Positions 13,245-21,487 of a stretch of DNA of 64,000 bases are shown here, one piece after another (position 1 is the stretch's first letter; the number at the start of each line of letters is the position of its first letter). This DNA is from Sphingomonas colocasiae. GTDB lineage: Bacteria > Pseudomonadota > Alphaproteobacteria > Sphingomonadales > Sphingomonadaceae. The notes beneath the pieces are model-generated. The model ran no database searches. It was not told the origin of the DNA and saw nothing but the letters and a program-made list of their open reading frames with translations. The position numbers were made by a program, and so were the translations under genes. Where the stretch lies: NCBI RefSeq assembly GCF_019880585.1, contig NZ_JAINVV010000004.1:186001-250000 (forward strand), read 5' to 3'.

Positions 13245-15227
13245 ATGTTCAAGAAAATACTCATCGCCAATCGCGGCGAGATCGCGTGCCGGGTGATCCG
13301 CACCGCCAAGAAGATGGGCATCGCGACGGTCGCGGTCTATTCGGATGCCGATGCGCGCAGCCCGCATGTGATGATGGCGGACGAGGCGGTGCGGCTTGGC
13401 CCGCCGCCGGCGGCGGAAAGCTATCTGCTGGCCGATGCGATCATCGCGGCATGCAAGGCGACGGGCGCGGAAGCGGTGCATCCGGGCTATGGCTTCCTCT
13501 CCGAACGGACGAGCTTCGCGCAGGCGCTGGCGGATGCCGGCATCGCGTTCATCGGCCCGCCCCCCGGCGCGATCGCCGCGATGGGCGACAAGATCGAATC
13601 CAAGAAGCTGGCGAAGGAAGCCGGCGTCAACGTCGTGCCCGGCTTCCTGGGCGAGATCGCCGATACCGAGGAAGCGGTGAAGATCGCCGGCGATATCGGC
13701 TATCCGGTGATGATGAAGGCTTCGGCGGGCGGCGGCGGCAAGGGCATGCGGCTGGCCTATGGCGAGCAGGATGTGCGCGAAGGCTTCGAGGCGACCAAGC
13801 GCGAGGGGCTGGCGAGCTTCGGCGACGACCGCGTCTTCATCGAGAAGTTCATCGAAAGCCCGCGCCATATCGAGATCCAGGTGCTGGGTGACCAGCACGG
13901 CAATATCGTCTATCTGGGCGAGCGCGAATGTTCGGTGCAGCGCCGCCACCAGAAGGTGGTGGAGGAAGCGCCGTCGCCCTTCGTCACGCCCGAGATGCGC
14001 AAGGCGATGGGCGAGCAGGCGGTCGCGCTGGCGCGCGCCGTCGGCTATTTCAGCGCGGGCACGGTCGAGCTGATCGTCTCCGGCGCGGACACGACGGGCC
14101 AGGGCTTCTACTTCCTGGAGATGAACACCCGGCTGCAGGTGGAGCACCCCGTCACCGAATGCGTGACCGGGCTCGATCTGGTCGAACAGATGATCCGCGT
14201 GGCGGCGGGCGAACCTTTGGGCTTCACCCAAGACGAGGTGACGCTGACCGGATGGGCGATCGAGAACCGCGTCTATGCCGAGGATCCCTATCGCGGCTTC
14301 CTGCCCTCCACCGGCCGGCTGGTGCGCTACAATCCGCCCGAGGACATGGACAATGTCCGCGTCGACGACGGCGTGGCCGAAGGCGGCGAGGTCTCGATCT
14401 TCTACGATCCGATGATCGCCAAGCTGATCACCTGGGGCGACACCCGCATCGAGGCGATCGACCGCCAGATCGCCGCGCTCGACCGGTTCGAGATCGACGG
14501 GCCGGGCCATAATATCGATTTCCTCTCCGCGCTGATGCAGCATCCGCGCTTCCGCGAGGGCGCGCTCACCACCGGCTTCATCGCCGAGGAATATCCCGAG
14601 GGCTTCACCGGCGCCCCGGCCGACGCGGCGTTGCTGCGTTCGCTCGCGGCGATCGGCGCCTTTGCCGCGATGGCGGGCGCGGATCGCGCGCGGCGCGTGA
14701 GCGGCCAGCTCGGCAAGCGGCTCGCGCCGCCCAGCGAGTGGCAGGTCCGCATCGGCGAGACGATCCATGACGTCGCGATCGACGGCGACGAGGTGAGCGT
14801 GGACGGCGCGCCGATCGAGCTGGAGCTGGAATATACGCCGGGCGACCGGCTGATCGAGGCGGTGATTGACGGCGAGCCGCTCGACGTGCGCATCGCGTCT
14901 GTGCGTTCGGGCATAAGGCTGACGGCGCGGGGGGCGAGCCATATGCTCCGCGTGCTGCCCGCCCATGTCGCGCACCATGCCGTCCACATGATCGACAAGC
15001 TGCCGCCCGACCTGTCCAAGTTCCTGCTCTGCCCGATGCCCGGCCTGCTCGTCGCGCTGCATGTCGGCGAAGGCGACAAGGTGGAGGCCGGCCAGCCCCT
15101 CGCGGTGGTGGAAGCCATGAAGATGGAGAATATCCTGCGCGCGGAGAAGACCGGCACGGTCAAGAGCGTCAGCGCCAAGGCGGGTGACAGCCTGGCGGTG
15201 GATGCGGTGATCCTGGAGATGGAATAA
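13245..15227 (+). CDS. pccA: Propionyl-CoA carboxylase alpha subunit (biotin carboxylase + BCCP)
   Basis: 660-residue protein that carboxylates biotin with ATP and bicarbonate and presents it to PccB. Order: biotin carboxylase N-domain (KILIANRGEIACRVIRT at the start), ATP-grasp with ASAGGGGKGMR and the EMNTRLQVEHPVTE signature, C-domain, a BT-like linker, and the C-terminal biotinyl domain with the lipoyl-like EAMKMEN (biotinylated Lys about 35 residues from the end). The ATG is preceded by GGGGCTCTGAGCTG. It is separated from bioB by the 102-bp inverted repeat but runs in the same direction, so it is likely part of the operon. Confidence 0.96.
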   Translation: MFKKILIANRGEIACRVIRTAKKMGIATVAVYSDADARSPHVMMADEAVRLGPPPAAESYLLADAIIAACKATGAEAVHPGYGFLSERTSFAQALADAGIAFIGPPPGAIAAMGDKIESKKLAKEAGVNVVPGFLGEIADTEEAVKIAGDIGYPVMMKASAGGGGKGMRLAYGEQDVREGFEATKREGLASFGDDRVFIEKFIESPRHIEIQVLGDQHGNIVYLGERECSVQRRHQKVVEEAPSPFVTPEMRKAMGEQAVALARAVGYFSAGTVELIVSGADTTGQGFYFLEMNTRLQVEHPVTECVTGLDLVEQMIRVAAGEPLGFTQDEVTLTGWAIENRVYAEDPYRGFLPSTGRLVRYNPPEDMDNVRVDDGVAEGGEVSIFYDPMIAKLITWGDTRIEAIDRQIAALDRFEIDGPGHNIDFLSALMQHPRFREGALTTGFIAEEYPEGFTGAPADAALLRSLAAIGAFAAMAGADRARRVSGQLGKRLAPPSEWQVRIGETIHDVAIDGDEVSVDGAPIELELEYTPGDRLIEAVIDGEPLDVRIASVRSGIRLTARGASHMLRVLPAHVAHHAVHMIDKLPPDLSKFLLCPMPGLLVALHVGEGDKVEAGQPLAVVEAMKMENILRAEKTGTVKSVSAKAGDSLAVDAVILEME

Positions 15228-15256
15228 ACTCCAGCGCATTTGCGTATTATTCCACC

Positions 15257-15340
15257 GTCACCCCAGCGAAAGCTGGGGTCTATGCGATGCCCGTCGCGGA
15301 GCACTAGCATCGTATGGATTCCAGCTTTCGCTGGAATGAC
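15257..15340. repeat. REP-like inverted repeat (CCAGCGAAAGCTGG family)
   Basis: Arms GTCACCCCAGCGAAAGCTGG and CCAGCTTTCGCTGGAATGAC flank a spacer of about 40 bp. It lies in the 140-bp convergent gap between pccA and glk. Confidence 0.88.
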
Positions 15341-15367
15341 GAAGGTGGGGAGATATCGCGGGAAGCT

Positions 15368-16336
15368 TCAGCCCCGCGCCGCCGCATAGGCCGCCGCCGC
15401 GCCGTAGAGGCCCGGCTGGGGATGCGTCACCAGCCTGACCGGCAGCGACGCCATCAGCCCTTCGAACCGGCCCTTGGCGGTGAAGCGTTCGGCGAAGCCC
15501 GAGCGGACGAGCCGGTCCGCGATGCGCAGGCCGAGGCCGCCGGCGATCACGACGCCTGCGGCGCCCTGCGCCAGCGCGATGTCTCCGGCGACGGCGCCCA
15601 GGCTTTGGCAGAAACGGTCGAGCGCGGCGGTCGCCAGGCTGTCTCCGCCCTCCAGCGCGAGCGTCCACAGCGTCTTGTCGTCCATCGGCGCGACCGCGCG
15701 GCCCTCGATCGCCGCCAGCGCCTCGTGGATCGCGGCGAGGCCGGGGCCGGAGACGATGCGTTCGGCCGAAACCCGGCGATAGCGCGTGCGCAGCCGCGCC
15801 AGGATCGCGTCCTCGATGGTGTCGAGCGGCGCGAAATCGATATGGCCGCCCTCGGTCTCGCTCACGAAATAGCGGCCGTCGCGGCGCAGCACATGCGCGA
15901 CGCCCAGGCCCGTGCCCGGCCCGACGATGCTGATCACGCCCGTGGCGGGCAACGGCGTGTCCGGCCCGCAGAGATGGCGGAAACAGTCGTCGCCGAGCTG
16001 CGCGACCGCATGGCCGACCGCGCCGAAATCATTGACCAGCACATGGCCGTCCAGACCCAGCCGTTCGTCGATCAGCGCGGGGCGGATGATCCAGGGATTG
16101 TTGGTGAACTTGATGACTTCGCCCGCAACCGGGGTCGCGATCGCGATGCCCGCCGCGCGCGGCAGCGGGCGGCCGAGCATGGCGGCGAAATGCTCCCATG
16201 CGGTTTCCAGGCTGGCATGGTCGGCGGTCCGGAGCGTCACCGGCTCGCCAAGCGCCGTCACGCGGCCACCATCGATGTCCGCGATGGCGAAGCGGGCATG
16301 GGTGCCGCCGATATCGGCGGCGACGATCTCGACCAT
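15368..16336 (-). CDS. glk: Glucokinase (Glk family, PF02685)
   Basis: 322-residue ATP-dependent glucokinase. The N-terminal phosphate-binding motif VAADIGGTHARFAI is at residues 4-17, NDFGAVGHAV provides the catalytic Asp region, GPGTGLGVA the second phosphate loop, and SETEGGHIDFAP the sugar-binding Glu/His region. It matches the non-ROK E. coli-type Glk. I chose the ATG at 16336, preceded by CCAGGACAGATC; the longer frame translates the adjoining palindrome. It converges with pccA. Confidence 0.94.
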   Translation of the reverse strand: MVEIVAADIGGTHARFAIADIDGGRVTALGEPVTLRTADHASLETAWEHFAAMLGRPLPRAAGIAIATPVAGEVIKFTNNPWIIRPALIDERLGLDGHVLVNDFGAVGHAVAQLGDDCFRHLCGPDTPLPATGVISIVGPGTGLGVAHVLRRDGRYFVSETEGGHIDFAPLDTIEDAILARLRTRYRRVSAERIVSGPGLAAIHEALAAIEGRAVAPMDDKTLWTLALEGGDSLATAALDRFCQSLGAVAGDIALAQGAAGVVIAGGLGLRIADRLVRSGFAERFTAKGRFEGLMASLPVRLVTHPQPGLYGAAAAYAAARG

Positions 16337-16385
16337 GATCTGTCCTGGCAGAATGTTGAAAGAAAGAACTGAGGTTCCAGGCCGC

Positions 16386-16479
16386 GTCATCCCCGCGCAG
16401 GCGGGGATCCATAGACTCAAGCATTTCCGCTAAATCTTGAAAGCCGGAGTGTATGGATTCCCGCCTGCGCGGGAATGAC
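16386..16479. repeat. REP-like inverted repeat (CCCGCGCAGGCGGG family)
   Basis: Arms GTCATCCCCGCGCAGGCGGG and CCCGCCTGCGCGGGAATGAC flank a spacer of about 50 bp. It lies between the RidA-like gene and glk, on the upstream side of glk. Confidence 0.88.
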
Positions 16480-16488
16480 GAAGTGCTC

Positions 16489-16935
16489 CTAGCGCTTGCG
16501 GCTGGCGACCACGGTGATCTCGATCTTGGCGCCGAGCGCGAGGGCGTTGACGCCCACCGTGGTCCGCGTCGGCCGCGCATTGCCGAACGCCGCGATATAG
16601 GCCGCGTTCATCGACTGGAAGTCGCCCATGTCGGTCAGAAAGACCTGGGACTGGACGACATGGGCGAGATCGAGCCCCTGCGTCTTCAGCAGGTTGCGGA
16701 TGTTCGCCAGGATCAGCGTCGTCTGCTCGGCGGTCGATTTGGCCGGGTCGAGCTTGCCGGTGGCGGGATCGATCGCGATCTGGCCGGACAGGAAGACGAG
16801 GTCGCCCGCGGTCAGCAGCGGCGAATAGGGGCCGATCGGCTTCGGCGCGGCGGCGGCCTGCGCGAAGGCCGGGGCGGCGCAGGCGAGCGCGATCGGCAGA
16901 AGCGAGGCGATGCTGGTTCGGATGGCGCGGTGCAT
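16489..16935 (-). CDS. Secreted RidA/YjgF-family protein
   Basis: 148 residues. An N-terminal signal peptide (MHRAIRTSIASLLPIALACAAPAFAQA, cleavage after AFA-QA likely) precedes a Rid domain with IGPYSPLLTAGDLVFLSGQ. RidA proteins deaminate reactive enamines/imines, and the active-site Arg is normally in a C-terminal RTTV-like block, seen here as RPTRTTVGVNALALGAKIEI. Export to the periplasm is unusual for RidA, though such secreted members exist; substrate unknown. It sits 37 bp downstream of ybdD and may be part of the cstA transcript. Confidence 0.88.
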   Translation of the reverse strand: MHRAIRTSIASLLPIALACAAPAFAQAAAAPKPIGPYSPLLTAGDLVFLSGQIAIDPATGKLDPAKSTAEQTTLILANIRNLLKTQGLDLAHVVQSQVFLTDMGDFQSMNAAYIAAFGNARPTRTTVGVNALALGAKIEITVVASRKR

Positions 16936-16972
16936 GGGCGGACTCCTTGGGGACGGATGTGGTGGGTGATGG

Positions 16973-17155
16973 TCAGCAGCAGCGCCCGCCGCCGCCGCGA
17001 TAGCGGGCGTCCTGGCGGTTGCGGAAGAACGCCGTCCGGTCCATCGGCGCGCGTTCGGGATGATGCTCCGCCATGTGGCGCAGATAGGCGTCGTAGCTCG
17101 GCAGCCCGACCATCAGCCGCGCGGTTTCCGCCAGCTTGGCGAACAGGCCGCTCAT
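16973..17155 (-). CDS. ybdD: YbdD/YjiX family small protein (DUF466)
   Basis: 60-residue protein. MVGLPSYDAYLRHMAEHHPE and RTAFFRNRQDARYRGG match the conserved core of the YbdD/YjiX family. It overlaps the cstA stop by four bases (ATGA), the usual arrangement in which these small proteins follow CstA/BtsT transporters. Molecular role is not established; it is thought to accompany the transporter. Confidence 0.9.
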   Translation of the reverse strand: MSGLFAKLAETARLMVGLPSYDAYLRHMAEHHPERAPMDRTAFFRNRQDARYRGGGGRCC

Positions 17156-19200
17156 TCGGCGGGCACCGCGATCGCCGGGATCTCCCGCGCGGTCGGCCGG
17201 GGATCGCGCCGCGCGGCGAGGCAGGTGCGGATCGTGAAGAACAGGATCGAGACCACCACGAACATGAAGAAGGCGCACAGCCCCGCATCGACGCGATCGT
17301 TGAACACGATCGCCTGCATCTGCGCCATCGACTTGGCGGGCGCCAGCACCTCTCCGCGCGCGATCGCGGCGGAGAAGATGTCGGCATGGGCGAGGAAACC
17401 GACCTTGGGATCGCCCGAGAAGATCTTGAGCGTGCCCGCCGTGATCGTGCAGATCAGCAGCCAGGCGGTGGGGATCATCGTCACCCAGGCGTAACGATCC
17501 TGCTTCATGCGGAACAGCACCGCCGTCGCCAGCATCAGCGCGATCGCCGCCAGCATCTGGTTGGAGATGCCGAAGACCGGCCACAGCGTGTTGACCCCGC
17601 CCAGCGGATCGGTGACGCCCTGATACAGGAAGAAGCCCCAGCCGCCGACGCACAGCACCGTGGCGATCAGCCCCGGCGCGATGGCGCTGGTGTCCTTGAA
17701 CGAGGGCACGGCCATGCCGATCAGATCCTGCAGCATGAAGCGGCCCGCGCGCGTGCCCGCGTCGACGGCGGTGAGGATGAACAGCGCTTCGAACAGGATC
17801 GCGAAATGATACCAGAAGGCCTTCATCGCGGGGCCGCCCAGCACATGGCTGAAGATCTCCGCCATCGCGACGGCCAAGGTCGGCGCGCCGCCGGTGCGCG
17901 AGATGATCGTCGCTTCGCCGACATCCTTCGCCGCCTGGGTGAGCATGTCGGGCGCGATCGGGAAGCCCATGGCGGTGACGGCGGCGGCGGCGCTGGCGGC
18001 ATCGGCGCCGAGCACGGCGGCCGGACTGTTCATCGCGAAATAGATGCCGGGATCGAGGATCGAGGCGCCGACCAGCGCCATGATCGCCACGAACGCCTCC
18101 ATCAGCATCGCGCCATAGCCGATGACCGGCGCGTGCGCCTCGTTCGCGATCAGCTTGGGCGTGGTGCCGCTGGAGATCAGCGAGTGGAAGCCGGAGACCG
18201 CGCCGCAGGCGATGGTGATGAACAGGAAGGGGAACAGGCTGCCCGACCAGACCGGCCCGCCGCCGCCCGCGAACTGCGTGATCGCGGGCATCTTCAGCGG
18301 CGGCGCCATGATGACGATGCCGATGGCGAGCGCGACGATCGCGCCGATCTTGAGGAAGGTGGAAAGATAGTCGCGCGGCGCGAGCAGCAGCCAGACCGGC
18401 AGGATCGAGGCGACGATGCCATAGCCGATCAGGATCCAGCAGAGCTGGACCGGGGTGAAGGTGAAGAACGGACCCCAGACCGGCGACTGGGCGACGCTTT
18501 GCCCCACCACGATCGCCAGGATCAGCCCGACCAGCCCGAACAGCGAGACCTCTCCGATCCGGCCCGGCCGTATCCAGCGTGTATAGATGCCCATCGCCAT
18601 GGCGAGCGGCACCGTCACCGCCACGGTGAACATGCCCCATGGGCTTTCGGCGAGCGCGCGCACGACGATCAGCGCGAGCACGGCGAGCAGGATGGTCATG
18701 ATGACGAAGGCGCCGGCCAGCGCGATCGTGCCGGCGACCGGCCCCATCTCCATGCGGACGAGTTCGCCCAGCGAGCGCCCGTCGCGGCGCATCGAGACGA
18801 ACAGGATCATGAAATCCTGCACCGCGCCCGCCAGCACCACGCCCGCGATGATCCAGAGCGTGCCGGGCAGATAGCCCATCTGCGCCGCGAGCACCGGCCC
18901 CACCAGCGGCCCGGCGCCCGCGATCGCCGCGAAATGATGGCCGAACAGCACCGTCCGGTCGGTCGGCACATAATCGAGCCCGTCGCCGCGCCGGATGGCC
19001 GGCGTGGGCCGCGCGGGATCGAGCCGCATCACCGTGCGCGCGATGAACAGTGCGTAATAGCGGTAACCGACCAGGAAAATGCACACCGCCGCCGTCACGA
19101 TCCACAGCGCGTTGATCGTCTCGCCCCGGCTGGTCGCGACCACCGACAGCGAAAGGGCGCCGATGATCGCGAAGGCGATCCACAGGGCGTGCTTCTTCAT
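17152..19200 (-). CDS. cstA: Carbon starvation protein A / pyruvate transporter (CstA family)
   Basis: 682-residue polytopic inner-membrane protein. N-terminal hydrophobic stretches (LWIAFAIIGALSLSVV, VGYRYYALFIARTV) and the family blocks FGHHFAAIAGAGPLVGPVLAAQ and GFHSLISSGTTPKLI are visible. CstA/BtsT members import pyruvate or peptides upon carbon starvation. The start was set at MKKHALW because GTGGAGGAGATGTTG supplies the ribosome site; the frame extends five codons upstream. ybdD follows with an overlap. A long open frame on the opposite strand here is a shadow. Confidence 0.96.
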   Translation of the reverse strand: MKKHALWIAFAIIGALSLSVVATSRGETINALWIVTAAVCIFLVGYRYYALFIARTVMRLDPARPTPAIRRGDGLDYVPTDRTVLFGHHFAAIAGAGPLVGPVLAAQMGYLPGTLWIIAGVVLAGAVQDFMILFVSMRRDGRSLGELVRMEMGPVAGTIALAGAFVIMTILLAVLALIVVRALAESPWGMFTVAVTVPLAMAMGIYTRWIRPGRIGEVSLFGLVGLILAIVVGQSVAQSPVWGPFFTFTPVQLCWILIGYGIVASILPVWLLLAPRDYLSTFLKIGAIVALAIGIVIMAPPLKMPAITQFAGGGGPVWSGSLFPFLFITIACGAVSGFHSLISSGTTPKLIANEAHAPVIGYGAMLMEAFVAIMALVGASILDPGIYFAMNSPAAVLGADAASAAAAVTAMGFPIAPDMLTQAAKDVGEATIISRTGGAPTLAVAMAEIFSHVLGGPAMKAFWYHFAILFEALFILTAVDAGTRAGRFMLQDLIGMAVPSFKDTSAIAPGLIATVLCVGGWGFFLYQGVTDPLGGVNTLWPVFGISNQMLAAIALMLATAVLFRMKQDRYAWVTMIPTAWLLICTITAGTLKIFSGDPKVGFLAHADIFSAAIARGEVLAPAKSMAQMQAIVFNDRVDAGLCAFFMFVVVSILFFTIRTCLAARRDPRPTAREIPAIAVPAE

Positions 19201-19380
19201 CAACATCTCCTCCACGGGATTCGCCGGCTGGTTACGCGTCCCTGTTCGATCGATAGTCGGAAGATCCCGCCGATGTCAGCTTTTTTGAACGGATGCGCCG
19301 CGCGGGCAATCATTGATTACGCGCGGGCGGCCTTTCGGGCGTAAGACGCCTCTCGATTCCGACTCGCTGAGAGGTGCTCC

Positions 19381-19887
19381 ATGTCCATTTCGCTTCACGA
19401 CGCCAGCATCGCCGTGTTCATCCGTGGCTTCGCGAATCTGTCGGCGATCCTGGAGAAGGGGCGCGCTTATGCCGACGAGAACGGCATTGACCATGCCGAG
19501 CTGCTGGAGGCGCGGCTCTATCCCGACATGGCGCCGCTGACCGGGCAGATCCAGCGCGCGAGCGACACCGCGCGCTTCACCGCCGTGCGCGTCGGCCAGG
19601 TCGAGCCGGTCGCCATGCCCGATACGGAGGTGAGCTTCGACGATCTCCAGGCGCGGATCGCGGCGACCGTCGATTTCCTGAAGGCGGTGCCGGCGGACGC
19701 GATGTACGGACGCGAGGACGCGCATGTCGAACTGAAGACGCCGACCGCATCGATCGACTTCACCGGAACCAGCTATGTGCTCGGCTTCGCGGCGCCCAAT
19801 TTCTATTTCCATGTGACGACCGCCTATGCGCTGCTGCGCATGAAGGGCGTGCCGGTGGGCAAGCTGGATTTTCTCGGGCGGCGGTGA
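19381..19887 (+). CDS. DUF1993 domain protein
   Basis: 168-residue soluble protein. SISLHDASIAVFIRGFANLSAILEK at the start and GTSYVLGFAAPNFYFHVTTAYALLR near the end are typical of DUF1993, a DinB-like four-helix fold of unknown function. GAGAGGTGCTCC precedes the ATG. A small hairpin (CCTCTCGATTCC...GAGAGG) lies just upstream and encloses the ribosome site, so translation might depend on folding. Divergent from cstA across 180 bp that hold no other gene. Confidence 0.85.
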   Translation: MSISLHDASIAVFIRGFANLSAILEKGRAYADENGIDHAELLEARLYPDMAPLTGQIQRASDTARFTAVRVGQVEPVAMPDTEVSFDDLQARIAATVDFLKAVPADAMYGREDAHVELKTPTASIDFTGTSYVLGFAAPNFYFHVTTAYALLRMKGVPVGKLDFLGRR

Positions 19888-19924
19888 CGGGATTGCAATG
19901 ACGGCGGTGTTGAACCCATCCGCC

Positions 19925-20051
19925 GTCATGCCAGCCCTTCGACGCCGCCTGCGGCGTTGCTCAGGATAAACTTCGCCTTCGGCGAAGGCTGGCATCTCCC
20001 AACCAGATCGCGCTCAATCCTGCGGGAGATGCCAGCCTGCGCTGGCATGAC
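19925..20051. repeat. REP-like composite inverted repeat
   Basis: GTCATGCCAGCCCTTCGACG...CTGGCATGACG arms enclose GCCGCCTGCGGCG and CTTCGCCTTCGGCGAAG hairpins. The right half shares the spacer CTCCCGCAGGAT...GCGCGATCTGGTTGG, in reverse, with the element at 51807, so these two are relatives. Together they explain the 195-bp convergent gap. Confidence 0.85.
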
Positions 20052-20081
20052 GTGGGGGTTTTCGCAAAGGCCGAAGCGGGC

Positions 20082-21329
20082 CTACCCGAACGGCCGGTCG
20101 ATCGCGTCGATCGGGCCGGAGAAATAGCGCGGGCCGGCGGGCGTCATGTGGAAGCAATCCTCCAGCCTGATGCCGAAGGCGCCGGGGATGTAGATGCCCG
20201 GTTCGTTGGAAAAGCACATGCCCGCCGCCAGCTTCGTCGTCTCGCCATGGACGAGGTTGACGGGCTCGTGCCCGTCCATGCCGATGCCGTGGCCGGTGCG
20301 GTGCGAGGTGCCGGGCAGTTTATAGCCGGGGCCATAGCCGAGCGTCGCGTAATAGGCGCGGACGGCGTCGTCGACCGATCCCGCCTCCGCGCCGATCCGG
20401 GCGGCGGCGAAGGCGACGGCCTGGCCCTGCCGCATCTGTTCGAACACCGCGCGCTGCCGCTGGGTCGCCGCGCCGAACACCATGGTGCGCGAGATATCGG
20501 CCTGATAGCCGTGCACCGAAACCCCGGCATCGAACAGGATCACCGTGCCGTCGGCCACGCGCTGCGGCTTGTCGCTGCCATGGGGATAGGCGCTGGATTC
20601 GCCGATCAGCACCAGCCCGCCATCGGTCTGCCCGCCCAGCGCGCGGCTGGCGGCGATCACCATCGCGTCGATATCGCCCTGGCTCATCCCCGCCACGATG
20701 CGCGGATGGACATGGCGGAAGGCCGCGACCTGCACGTCGTTGGCGATCTGCATCAGCGCGATCTCCGCCGCGGACTTGATCATCCGGCAGCCGCGCACCA
20801 CCGCCGATCCGTCGACGATCCGCGCGTCCGGCGCGGCATGGCGCAGCCCGTCGACCGCGAAGAAGCGCACCGTTTCCTCGATCCCGATCGATCCACCGCC
20901 AAGGCGGCGTTCCTTCAGCCAGCCCGCGATCAGCGCGAAGGGGCTTTCATCCTCCTGCCAGACGCGGACGTCGCCGGGCACGGCCAGGCTTTCGCGGATC
21001 GAGGGTTCCTCGAACGCGGGCGTCACCACCAGCACATCCCCCTCCACCGGGATCACCGCGGCGGTCAGCCTTTCGCTGCGCCACCAGCGGATGCCGGTGA
21101 AATAATCGAGCGACGATCCCGCCTCCACCAGCAGGGCGGACAGGCCCCGCGCCTTCATCAGCGCCTGCGCCTTCGCGATCCGCGCCTGCCGTTCGGCCAG
21201 CCCGATCGGCTTGGCGGCGCCGGTGATCGGCGCGAGCGTGGCGGTTTCGGCGGTGGCCCAGGCAGGCAGCGCGGGCAGCGCGGCGGCGATGCCCGCCATG
21301 GCCAGGAAGTGTCGGCGGTTGCTGTGCAT
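20082..21329 (-). CDS. Exported Xaa-Pro aminopeptidase-like M24 metallopeptidase
   Basis: 415 residues. A Tat-type signal is visible (NRRHFLAMAGIAAALPALPAWA, residues 4-25). The creatinase N-domain is followed by a pita-bread M24 domain with metal ligands VILFDAGVSVHGYQADISRT (two Asp), TGHGIGMDGHEP (His) and NEPGIYIPGAFGIRLED (two Glu). Aminopeptidase P-type enzymes cut X-Pro bonds or act as prolidases. It is the first gene of the peptide-degradation island. A palindrome at 21351 lies 22 bp upstream and is shared with the LysR promoter at 29664. Confidence 0.92.
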   Translation of the reverse strand: MHSNRRHFLAMAGIAAALPALPAWATAETATLAPITGAAKPIGLAERQARIAKAQALMKARGLSALLVEAGSSLDYFTGIRWWRSERLTAAVIPVEGDVLVVTPAFEEPSIRESLAVPGDVRVWQEDESPFALIAGWLKERRLGGGSIGIEETVRFFAVDGLRHAAPDARIVDGSAVVRGCRMIKSAAEIALMQIANDVQVAAFRHVHPRIVAGMSQGDIDAMVIAASRALGGQTDGGLVLIGESSAYPHGSDKPQRVADGTVILFDAGVSVHGYQADISRTMVFGAATQRQRAVFEQMRQGQAVAFAAARIGAEAGSVDDAVRAYYATLGYGPGYKLPGTSHRTGHGIGMDGHEPVNLVHGETTKLAAGMCFSNEPGIYIPGAFGIRLEDCFHMTPAGPRYFSGPIDAIDRPFG

Positions 21330-21350
21330 TGGGATCCCCCGGTTGCGCGC

Positions 21351-21365
21351 ATAGCTTTCGGCTAT
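21351..21365. promoter_or_regulatory. 15-bp palindrome, copy 1 (ATAGCCGAAAGCTAT on minus strand)
   Basis: ATAGCTTTCGGCTAT on the plus strand differs at one base from the reverse complement of ATAGCCGAAGGCTAT at 29664-29678. It sits in the divergent space between the M24 peptidase and the serine hydrolase at 21488. The ATAGC-N5-GCTAT form suits a LysR-type site (T-N11-A), so the LysR protein at 29740 is the likely binder; this is inferred. Confidence 0.6.
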
Positions 21366-21487
21366 GGGCTGCCCATGTCTTTGTTCTGGCGCTCTGCCCT
21401 GCGGACAGGACTAATCCGCGCGCGCCGCCGGGGAAAGCGAAGATGGCCGATGGCGGGCGCGGATCACGCGAAAACGGGGGAGCGGCG

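Noticed and set aside
16453-19344. 963-codon open frame antisense to cstA, and similar long frames opposite the 21.5-25 kb and 58.4-61.2 kb genes
   Set aside because: They are His/Arg/Asp-rich translations typical of the antisense strand of GC-rich genes, have no recognisable domains, and the opposite strand holds well-conserved proteins.
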